Positions 56,759-64,000 of a stretch of 64,000 nt of DNA are shown here, one piece after another. A model generated the notes under the pieces. That model did not search any database. It was not told the origin of the DNA and worked only from the letters and a program-made list of their open reading frames with translations. The number at the start of each line of letters is the position of its first letter. Position 1 is the stretch's first letter. The position numbers and the translations under genes were made by a program. Source of the stretch: Flectonema sp. DT1601 (Eukaryota; Euglenozoa; Diplonemea; Diplonemida; Diplonemidae); assembly GCA_964019425.1 (NCBI GenBank), contig OZ025796.1, positions 992,001 through 1,056,000 on the forward strand, written 5' to 3'.

Positions 56759-59353
56759 TCAGTGGCTGCCTTCCAATAAATCGTACCTGTCGCGTAGATC
56801 GTCAATTCGCATGTGTGTTTTTGAAACGGCAGCGATTCGCATCATTTGAGGAAGTACGCGAGCTTTAAGAATTGGACTGCTGTGAGCAAATATCCTCTGC
56901 GTGATTCTCCTATGAGTAGTGTCCCACATAGATACGATTCCATCAGCAAAACCACAAGTAATGTACCTACCTGAGAGCGTACATGAAACACAAGAAGTAG
57001 GAGGTGCCGAAGGACTACCCACACCATTAGTAAAAGATTCTCGTCGTCTTCTAGTTGGGATTTCTTCATTCTTTAAAGGTCCTAAAACAGTACCTCCATC
57101 CCACATAATTGTTGCAACAACTTCTCCTCTCTTGTCAAGAACGTAAAAATTACCATTCGCACATCCAACGACACAATGCATACCAGGTTGATGCATCTTT
57201 TCAATACAAGTTACTGATGATGGTAGGGATGTGGAGAAACTGTTTCTAACCCCGCCAATGTCTTGTCCACCTGATATGATGATTCGAGTTTCTCTAACAG
57301 TTCTATCAGAGTATGTTATCAGGAGTGCGTGTGGTGGGCTGTACCCGACATCAATCCAAAATATATAATCAACAGCAACACCACGAGATGAATGTGGTAT
57401 CACTGGTGGAACTGATGAGTCCGCCAGTGATACTCTACGAAGACCACTTCCATGAGGTTCAACAAGAGTTGCTAACGCCTTCCCAGACAAGTCAAAAATC
57501 AATACGCTGTTATCCAACAGCTGTGTTACTACCTGTGAAATACCTTCTTCTTGTCGTCCTATAAAATCAATTCTCTTCGGAGGTGTTGCTGTAGCAAAAT
57601 GAAATATATCATCGCCAGTAATATAATTTAGAACTTCAATTGTTCCATGCTGAGTCCTCGACATACCGATCCCTACTATATCATTAAAACACGGTGAAAG
57701 ACATTCTGCTGGACCTCGAAGCTCAAACACAGATGACTTTACAATTAATTCCTCACCTCCGTAACCTGTTTCGTCATAAAGAGAGACATCGAATGTGTGT
57801 AAAAACCCATCAGTTGATGTAACTAATATTTTCATATCTTGTTCATTATAAACAACATCAGAAATGTGTTTACCGTTTTGCGATAAGTTACCGACTTCAA
57901 TAATTCCACTCTGCTCACTATATTCTAACTTGTGTTGTTTTAACGTTGTATTCCATAAGTCACAGTGAGAAGCGAACTCTGATATCGTAATGAGAGTACC
58001 AGTTTGGGTTATGACTGCCCAGGCCTTAACCTGCTTAGAATGATTGCTTGGTTTTGAATAACCAGATAAATCAGATGTACGTGAACCTCGTTGAATATCA
58101 AAATCGATTACCAGAATTGAATTATCACCAGCACAGCTAAAGATTCTATCCCACGAAGCATCGTTGTTGTAATCCAATAAAACATTTTTTATACTTGATC
58201 GATGACCTTGAATTGATAATAATTGTGTTGGATGTTCCATTAGTTTTTCAGTGTTGCTGTAATCAAAAACCGACAAGAGGCCTTCATCTGTTCCTGACAA
58301 GACCCATTTTCTTCTCGGATCGACTTCTAATTTTCTAATAGATGATTCATGAAGTTGAAACCTCGCGAGAGCCTTTGAATTCCTATTATAAAAAGAAAGG
58401 TATCCAGACTCACTTGTCGATGATATAACGATATTCGAGCAACTCGCAATGTCGATGATTTGACCTTTCGCTCCACGGTATTGAAAAGGCATAGAAACTT
58501 GGCCATTGGGTTCTATGATGAATTCTCTAACAGAGCCAGCACCACAACCAGAAATGATAGCCGTAAGGGAGCTTCCCTCAATTGAAGAAGGATATGAGAA
58601 TTCCAGGTACTGAATAGGTCCTCCTCCATTCCCTGGTTCAATCCCTCGCTTTAGCTCACCTGACCAATTCCAAATATTAATATGCTGATCACTACTACCT
58701 GATATGATATATTCACGTGTGAGAAGTATCTTTTTTATCATCATGGTGTGCTGATCAAGAATTCTGATCGGTCTTTTAGAAACATTAATGTCCCAAATCA
58801 TTAATTTCTTATCAATGCTACCACTGACTGGGCTGCACTCATTCCATGTTGGAACTGAGAGGCAAGTCACTCGATCGGTATGACCTTCTAAAACAATATG
58901 AGCTTCGCACATTACGGTCATGTCCCAGACGTATATGTTGTGTGTTTCTTCAGATGCAGTCGTTGAGCGAAAATCTCTGTCAACAGCAGTGTAAATGTAT
59001 GAGTTGGTTGCATGTAAACACGATACTGGTAAGTTATTAAAATGTTTTCCTGATCCGGTTACCTCCCCAGTATCAAAATTCCTGATTTGGAGTTGTCCAT
59101 TTTCATGTCCCGTTATAACAACGTAGTCTGCTCTCAATTCTTGTTTATCCCCTTTTTTACCTTCTCCAAATCTCTGTGCTGCTGTTACGATATTTGCAGC
59201 TTTTCTAAGTGTCTTTTTAGCATTAAAATCTTTGTTGACAGGAACATCCTTGTTAAACATTGCAAACCGACTCATGTGAGTGACTGCAGTGCTACTTTTC
59301 ATAGATCTTATGTTGTATTTAGTGAGCTCTGGTGACACTGACGGGTTTGACAT
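56759..59353 (-). CDS. WD40-repeat protein (864 aa)
   Basis: Repeated blades are visible with WD/WN/FD endings: NIYVWDMTV, SIDKKLMIWDINVS, SSDQHINIWNWSG, GTDEGLLSVFDYSN, CAGDNSILVIDFD, SGRYITCGFADGIVSMWDTT. The total fits two stacked seven-blade propellers preceded by about 65 residues of basic N-terminus. Such double-propeller proteins often serve in ciliary, vesicle-coat or ribosome-assembly complexes; nothing here decides among them. The C-terminus is short. The predicted leader is unusual: a TTCTTTCCAG acceptor at 59389-59398, then GG, 25 A and CTCGCAAC before the ATG. Confidence 0.82.
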   Translation of the reverse strand: MSNPSVSPELTKYNIRSMKSSTAVTHMSRFAMFNKDVPVNKDFNAKKTLRKAANIVTAAQRFGEGKKGDKQELRADYVVITGHENGQLQIRNFDTGEVTGSGKHFNNLPVSCLHATNSYIYTAVDRDFRSTTASEETHNIYVWDMTVMCEAHIVLEGHTDRVTCLSVPTWNECSPVSGSIDKKLMIWDINVSKRPIRILDQHTMMIKKILLTREYIISGSSDQHINIWNWSGELKRGIEPGNGGGPIQYLEFSYPSSIEGSSLTAIISGCGAGSVREFIIEPNGQVSMPFQYRGAKGQIIDIASCSNIVISSTSESGYLSFYNRNSKALARFQLHESSIRKLEVDPRRKWVLSGTDEGLLSVFDYSNTEKLMEHPTQLLSIQGHRSSIKNVLLDYNNDASWDRIFSCAGDNSILVIDFDIQRGSRTSDLSGYSKPSNHSKQVKAWAVITQTGTLITISEFASHCDLWNTTLKQHKLEYSEQSGIIEVGNLSQNGKHISDVVYNEQDMKILVTSTDGFLHTFDVSLYDETGYGGEELIVKSSVFELRGPAECLSPCFNDIVGIGMSRTQHGTIEVLNYITGDDIFHFATATPPKRIDFIGRQEEGISQVVTQLLDNSVLIFDLSGKALATLVEPHGSGLRRVSLADSSVPPVIPHSSRGVAVDYIFWIDVGYSPPHALLITYSDRTVRETRIIISGGQDIGGVRNSFSTSLPSSVTCIEKMHQPGMHCVVGCANGNFYVLDKRGEVVATIMWDGGTVLGPLKNEEIPTRRRRESFTNGVGSPSAPPTSCVSCTLSGRYITCGFADGIVSMWDTTHRRITQRIFAHSSPILKARVLPQMMRIAAVSKTHMRIDDLRDRYDLLEGSH

Positions 59354-59578
59354 GTTGCGAGTTTTTTTTTTTTTTTTTTTTTTTTTCCCTGGAAAGAATA
59401 CAGTAAATAACCTAACAAACGGATGTCACTTGCATTCAGTAGAACAGAACTCCCCGGACATGGAAATGACACAAAGGGTTGGCGAAAAGCGAAGTGTCAA
59501 AACGTATAAATATCACAAAGAAGTGAAGACAAGGTCATCACTCAGCTAACAGTATCTCATCTTTAAGAGTCACTATGA

Positions 59579-59794
59579 CTACAATTCAAGTATCTTTCTG
59601 TTGTGTCGGTCAGGTCTTGACGGCAGTGGTGTTAGCCCAGCTGCGAGGTCATCTCCACATCCATTGGATCTCTTCTTTCTAAATGTTCCAAATCTCTTTA
59701 GCATGTCAGGATCGACAGGCACAGCTGGACGTCCTGTCCCTTTGCGTGGAACTGGCATCCGCCTTCGAGGTATCTCATTACTGTTTATCATCAA
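59579..59794 (-). CDS. Small basic protein (71 aa), unknown
   Basis: The sequence opens MMINSNEIPRRRMPVPRKG and contains GTGRPAVPVDPDMLKRFGTF and a KKRSNG patch. It is proline- and arginine-rich and not homopolymer-derived. It lies in the same orientation and spacing as its neighbours and has a clear leader acceptor (TTTCTACTCATCAG, 18 nt before the ATG), which are the main reasons to call it. No family is recognised. Confidence 0.5.
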   Translation of the reverse strand: MMINSNEIPRRRMPVPRKGTGRPAVPVDPDMLKRFGTFRKKRSNGCGDDLAAGLTPLPSRPDRHNRKILEL

Positions 59795-60222
59795 TGATTC
59801 TTGTTATCACTGATGAGTAGAAATAAGTTTAGAAAAACACAAGAAAAACACAAACTCGATCACTAACAATTCTCTCTTTTTACCTACGTAACGAGGGGTA
59901 CGGAATCCTAAAAGGAAACAACTAAAAGGACGTAATCAACCACTGAAGTATTATAATAATCAAAAGTAAGTTTTTGCATGACTGAGCAGGGTTTGCAGTA
60001 GGCAACAAAACAATAAAAGGAAAAGCTGGTTGTTTGTGGAGATATCCTCGTAAACTCAAAGTTAATAAGAAGTTTACAGGAGTAACCACTCGCTAATAAT
60101 CAGTTTTTCAAAAATGAAACATTCGTTCGACAGCTGCGATCTGAAGAAGTGATCTTGCGCAGCGAAATTTATTTGTGTTTAGAGAGGGAGGGTTTTATTT
60201 TTGGACTTGCTGTGTTTCGACT
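59795..60222. other. Intergenic, nothing recognised
   Basis: Spacer between the 71-residue gene and the cystatin stop codon. Confidence 0.5.
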
Positions 60223-60519
60223 TTAGTTAGCGTCAAAGTACTCGAGGGCATCAGCAATACCAACACTCTTGGCTCCAGAAACGGAAGGCGCATCGGCACC
60301 GAGTGGCTTGTATACACGAGCGTGAACAGCCTTGTCACCTCCAACGTTAATCTTAACGAAGTAGTTGGTACCAGCAACAACCTGTGTGCGAACAGACACT
60401 GGTTCGAATGTCTCGAACTTTCCTCCAGCCTTTGCTTCGATAGCTTCCTTCAATCCAGTGACCATAGTCTTCTCATCAGCGGTCAAATCGCGAGCGTCAG
60501 TGCAGCCTCCGCAGGACAT
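60223..60519 (-). CDS. Stefin-type cystatin (cysteine protease inhibitor)
   Basis: 98 residues, the normal length for type I cystatins. The N-terminal Gly pair (MSCGGC) and the first-hairpin motif QVVAG (46-50) are both present and form two of the three wedges that enter a papain-like active site. VKINVGGDKAVHARVYKPLG is the following strand and second-hairpin region, although the usual Pro-Trp is not present. There is no signal peptide, so it is cytosolic, guarding against leaked cathepsins. Two N-terminal Cys (3 and 6) are unusual. TTTTTTTAG lies about 31 nt before the ATG. Codon use looks more GC-rich than its neighbours, which suggests strong expression. Confidence 0.92.
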   Translation of the reverse strand: MSCGGCTDARDLTADEKTMVTGLKEAIEAKAGGKFETFEPVSVRTQVVAGTNYFVKINVGGDKAVHARVYKPLGADAPSVSGAKSVGIADALEYFDAN

Positions 60520-60881
60520 TGTTGTGGTTTAGAAAGTTGAGAATGGGAACTAAAAAAATATTTTAACAAACAACTCAAAGTGAACCATCCAACATCGAAC
60601 GAATAGTAACATCTGTTTTGAGTCCGCCTATTGGAGTGGATGAAATACTAATAAAGTTTTTTTTACAACAATAACAAAAATACAAACTACTCAAAACACC
60701 GTCTTCACGAAGAGTCTAATCAGATCGAAGATCTTAAAACAACATGTGTGTTCGTTCGTTACTCTTTTCGTTTTTTTTCTTTTTTTTAACTTACTTTTTT
60801 TTTTTCGCAAATTTTTTTTCTACTTGTTCCTTTTTCCCCTTATCCCAAAAACAAAGAAATTATAAGCAAGTGCACACAATA
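60520..60881. other. Intergenic, T runs
   Basis: Contains T-rich stretches at about 60770-60830. No gene is seen. Confidence 0.5.
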
Positions 60882-61574
60882 TTACATGTGGTCATACCTA
60901 TCGGATGCTGTTGTTGTACTTGGCAGAAATCCGTTGCGTGCAAGATAATCAACAATACCTCTCTCTGTTACATCAGATATGCCTTTATGGGCAGTATTGA
61001 CTTTGCTGCTTATTTCTTTCCATTTGAGAAATCGTCTGCTAAGAGCAGATTCACTCAAAGCTTTTGCTTGCCTTAAAGACGCAGCATTCTGTTGAGATCT
61101 GATAAAGAAAACGTCATTACGAATTGAACTGCTGGGTTCGTTCATCAAATTCATTTTCTCGATGTCGTAAAGAAAAGCGTAACCCGATCGGGTACGTTTC
61201 CGAAATGCGGTAGCAGCATCCTTCTCTGCGTATAGCTGCAATTGTAATGACACCTCTTTCCTCTTTGTTTTTAGACTTACTACTTTTTTTTTAAGTGTTT
61301 TTATAGTTCCTCCCCAAGACTTGGCTAATCGTATGACTAAGCCCCATGCTTCTTCCGAAGACAAAGAATCGCTAACGCGTATGCCGTGATTTTTTGCTAA
61401 TGAAACGACGTCAACGACGTTGTCGGACTGGACCAGATTTTTCGCTTTCTCTTCAAAAGCTACTAATTTAAGTTCTGTATCAGATATTTCAGTATTAAGC
61501 TGATTCATTTTGCTTGCTGTCTGGGTCCATTTCATATGTCCTCGACTCAAGAGTGGATATATACGGCGAAACAT
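60882..61574 (-). CDS. Hypothetical helical protein (230 aa)
   Basis: The start MFRRIYPLLSRGHMKWTQ is basic and amphipathic and could be a mitochondrial signal. Residues 25-50 and 90-125 are Lys/Glu/Leu-rich and probably coiled coil (IKTLKKKVVSLKTKRKEV). The C-terminal part is helical with no Cys or known motif. The acceptor TTTTTCATTCAG is 15 nt before the ATG. No family is recognised; a mitoribosome or RNA-editing accessory protein would fit but is not supported. Confidence 0.6.
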   Translation of the reverse strand: MFRRIYPLLSRGHMKWTQTASKMNQLNTEISDTELKLVAFEEKAKNLVQSDNVVDVVSLAKNHGIRVSDSLSSEEAWGLVIRLAKSWGGTIKTLKKKVVSLKTKRKEVSLQLQLYAEKDAATAFRKRTRSGYAFLYDIEKMNLMNEPSSSIRNDVFFIRSQQNAASLRQAKALSESALSRRFLKWKEISSKVNTAHKGISDVTERGIVDYLARNGFLPSTTTASDRYDHM

Positions 61575-63304
61575 TGCTGTTTGTTTATACTGAATGAAAA
61601 ATACTTAATTACTCTTGCCAGTATCTACTACTGCCCTTTCCCTAATGGACTCGCGTTGACAAGCCTATGTCTCAAATAATTGTCCTGTTTGCGATGATTA
61701 AAAAATAGCTGAAAAAAAAAGTTTTTTCAATTTTTTTTTTTTTTTTTAATTTCTTTTTTTTTTTTATAAATACTTTGCGACAAAAGGCCAGATCACCCTT
61801 CAGTCTCACGGATATTCACCGAACATTCATTAAAAGAAGAGACATGAAAAAAAAAAAAAAAAATTAAAAAAGGAGGGGGAAGAGAATCTCCTCTCCCCTT
61901 TTTTTTTTTTTTTTTTTTTTAAAAAACTGTCAATAAGGTACTGGAAAATATGAAACAAGCGACAGACCACATTCTTGACAATTAGAAATATTAGTTTCCA
62001 TTCATTTTTGACAAACAAAATCCGGATACGGACCGACCCAATCAGACAAAAGGATTAGTCCAGCCCTCCACCAAGTAAGAAAAATGATAGGGGGAAAAGG
62101 AAACAGACGTCTTCAAAAGCTGTTAGTTAGTATATGAGTTTATTGTAAAGATAATTGCACCTTAAACAAATAAAATAGTGAAAACACATTACATAAATCG
62201 TTCTGCTGTTCCATTTTTACGGCAGTGTACAATAAACTTTTTTCTACCTGTCTCCCTTTTTTTTTTTTTTTTTTTTTTTCCTTAAGACTTCACTCAGTGA
62301 GTTTTTAGTTTCAATGGTGGTCACCATTGGAAGAAACGATTTGCCACATCTATCTGAGCACTCCAGGACGAGTTAGCAAAATCCAGTAAATATAAATTAT
62401 ATTATGAGTTTATTATAAGATACTTTGCACTGATTCAAAATATAACAAAAAAGAAAAGTCATAAAAAACACAATTGTTCTGCTGTTCCATTTTTACGGCA
62501 GTGTACAATAAACTTTTTTCTACCTGTCTCCCTTTTTTTTTTTTTTTTTTTTTCCTTAAGACTTCACTCAGTGAGTTTTTAGTTTCAATGGTGGTCACCA
62601 TTGGAAGAAACGATTTGCCACATCTATCTGAGCACTCCAGGACGAGTTAGCAAAATCCAGTAAATATAAATTATATTATGAGTTTATTATAAGATACTTT
62701 GCACTGATTCAAAATATAACAAAAAAAGAAAAGTCATAAAAAACACAATTGTTCTGCTGTTCCATAAAAACACTTTTTCAGGCCTTAATCTTATACTTCT
62801 GGTCTCCCCTTTAGGCCTTCATCAGTAAGTTTTGGGTGACTTCATCGCAGTCATTAAAAAGTTAGTTGGCAAGTCCAGAAAAAAGTGTTTTTGCCTATCG
62901 TTCACAAGGAGTAACATATGACATGATGTCCAGTTCCATAACCGATTACACAATACTCTCATTTGAGATAAGATGAAAATCATTAACACAATCACACGAT
63001 ATCTCGAGGGGGGTGAAAAGGGGAAAGGGAAAAGGGATTTGGTGGAGAAACTAACAGAACAATAAAAAGTCTTCAACGCTGCAATGCGTTTTTAGTACTC
63101 ATTCAAAAAGAATGAAAAAAAAAGAAGAAAAAAAAAAGAATGTTAACCTTTTATGAGTTAACATTCCGGTTTGCGGCAGATACAAAACAAAGGTAACGAT
63201 TTCCCAATTACATAAAATACTTGATTGTCACAAGATTGTCTGATGAAGAGTACAAACTCCATTATTATTACTTTTACTACATGTCTTGTTATTTGAATGG
63301 CTGC
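61575..63304. other. Intergenic with tandem array and homopolymers
   Basis: 1.7-kb spacer 3' of the PI4-kinase. Holds the array 62132-62900 and T/A runs at about 61720-61765, 61849-61863 and 61899-61920. A minus-strand 84-codon frame (62822-63076) overlaps a degenerate repeat unit and is not called. Confidence 0.5.
62132..62900. repeat. Tandem array, 275-bp unit, two near-identical and two degenerate copies
   Basis: Core units are 62201-62476 and 62477-62751, nearly identical apart from T-run length. A third begins at 62752 (TTCTGCTGTTCCAT) and diverges quickly, keeping CTTCATCAGTAAGTTTT and AGTTAGTTGGCAAGTCCAG. A degenerate partial unit precedes the first. Each core unit has a T22-T27 run and a perfect palindrome, CAATGGTG-GT-CACCATTG, at 62312-62329 and 62586-62603. 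Confidence 0.85.
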
Positions 63305-64000
63305 CTACAAGATTCCGTTTGACCATTTTTGAAAGCGATCGTAACCCCTTGCTCTCCTGTTTTTTTTTTTTTTTTTTTTTCGTTTTCTTGGTGAGCAGGT
63401 TATATTATTAACAAAGAAAGAGAAGAAGAATAAAACAAACCAATTATCAACAGACTGGTCAACTGCATCCCGAACCCAAACAGTTAAGTCACCGTCAGGA
63501 CTGAGTCGAGAAGCCAAAGCATCGACTGCAGCTTTTGGATCATTACCGAAGCACGGTAAAAGGGGTCCAGGTATCATCATGTCGACGACTTTAATAATTT
63601 CATCTTTGTGTTTCATCGCTTCTTTGAATGCAGCATAAACCAAAACCCTAAAATACTGAAACATATCACCAGACACACCTCCCATGACATCAACGAATTC
63701 TTGTGATAATTTAAATGGCATCGATTCGAAATTAACTCCTCCAGGGCTGTTGGAGAGCATGAATCCAAAATCAATGTGAACAACTGAACCATCGCGTCGC
63801 AATAGAATATTAGCGTTGTGCCGATCTTTAAGCTGTAGAAGGTAAGACAGGACGCTATAAGCGGCCATTGATTCGACAAAATTACGTTGAGCATCAACAT
63901 AAGCAGCTGATTGTGTATTTCCGTAAGTGAGAATCCAATAATCAGAGAGTGTTCTAACGTCTTCTGGCATTGCTTTCTTAAGACAGTCGATTGAAGTAGC
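63305..64000 (-). CDS. PI4KB: Phosphatidylinositol 4-kinase type III beta, C-terminal catalytic end
   Basis: The gene continues beyond the window on its 5' side. Exon 63441->64000 and terminal exon 63305-63356 are visible. Motifs are the catalytic loop KDRHNANILL, activation loop HIDFGFMLSNSPGGV, EFVDVMGGVSGDMFQYF and LPCF, matching the beta rather than the alpha isoform. After removing the intron the end reads DQSVDNW-RARGYDRFQ and stops at NGIL, the conserved PI4K C-terminus. The enzyme makes PI4P at the Golgi. All catalytic residues in view are intact. Unspliced, the frame would run through a nonsense Phe/Lys stretch. Confidence 0.92.
   Translation of the reverse strand, partial: ATSIDCLKKAMPEDVRTLSDYWILTYGNTQSAAYVDAQRNFVESMAAYSVLSYLLQLKDRHNANILLRRDGSVVHIDFGFMLSNSPGGVNFESMPFKLSQEFVDVMGGVSGDMFQYFRVLVYAAFKEAMKHKDEIIKVVDMMIPGPLLPCFGNDPKAAVDALASRLSPDGDLTVWVRDAVDQSVDNWFVLFFFSFFVNNITCSPRKRKKKKKKNRRARGYDRFQKWSNGIL
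63357..63440 (-). other. Cis-intron in PI4K (84 nt) with A21 before the acceptor
   Basis: The donor is GTTTGT and the acceptor is a run of 21 A followed by CAG, phase 2. Conserved protein on both sides makes this the best-supported intron in the window. Confidence 0.88.

Noticed and set aside
1..64000. tRNA, rRNA or CRISPR loci
   Set aside because: I looked for B-box-like GTTCGA patterns in cloverleaf context and for 5S-like and regularly spaced repeats and found none I could support by eye; a tRNAscan or Infernal run would be decisive.

Overview
This is nuclear DNA of a unicellular eukaryote. Proteins are eukaryotic in type: a PDK1-like kinase, ALG3, a type III PI4-kinase beta, PLAC8, cystatin, AlkB, WD40 and EF-hand giants. 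Several genes carry short GT-AG introns. The sequence is AT-rich with very frequent long A and T runs. I cannot name the species. Two traits recall Euglenozoa (kinetoplastids, diplonemids): every gene I can support is on the minus strand, and nearly every start codon has a likely splice-acceptor AG, usually pyrimidine-rich, a few to about 60 nt upstream. That is what polycistronic transcription with spliced-leader trans-splicing would leave in the DNA. This assignment is inference; 5'UTR cis-introns would be an alternative.

Layout. From 1 to 22.5 kb is a dense block, in order of plus coordinates: a glycosyltransferase cut by the window edge, an MFS transporter, a two-TM unknown, a PDK1-like kinase, a small probable mitochondrial membrane protein, a single-TM coiled-coil protein, a polyQ protein with two introns, a 2,431-residue parallel beta-helix protein, a peptide deformylase, a PLAC8 protein, and a decayed SMYD/cytochrome-b5-reductase mosaic. 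From 22.5 to 41.0 kb is an 18.5-kb gene desert of homopolymer runs, diverged short repeats, a G30 tract and no recognisable gene. From 41.0 to 61.6 kb is a second dense block: AlkB-type oxygenase with a Q-rich N-terminus, ALG3, a proline-repeat/PDZ protein, a 1,986-residue multi-EF-hand protein, a coiled-coil protein, a WD40 protein, a 71-residue protein, a stefin-type cystatin and a 230-residue unknown. From 62.1 to 62.9 kb is a tandem array with a 275-bp period. The window ends in the catalytic C-terminus of PI4-kinase beta.

Gene relations. Neighbours do not form an obvious pathway, which fits a polycistron of unrelated genes. Loose themes are membrane and secretory biochemistry (PI4K, ALG3, GT-type glycosyltransferase) and large repeat scaffolds (beta-helix, WD40, EF-hand, proline-repeat/PDZ) that could belong to the cytoskeleton or cortex. 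That link is speculative.

Six cis-introns can be placed by restoring conserved protein or a continuous frame. They share GTTTGT/GTATGT-like donors and an A-rich acceptor ending ACAG without a clear pyrimidine tract, unlike the acceptors seen upstream of start codons. Two short families of structured or tailed dispersed repeats link the gene blocks and the desert.
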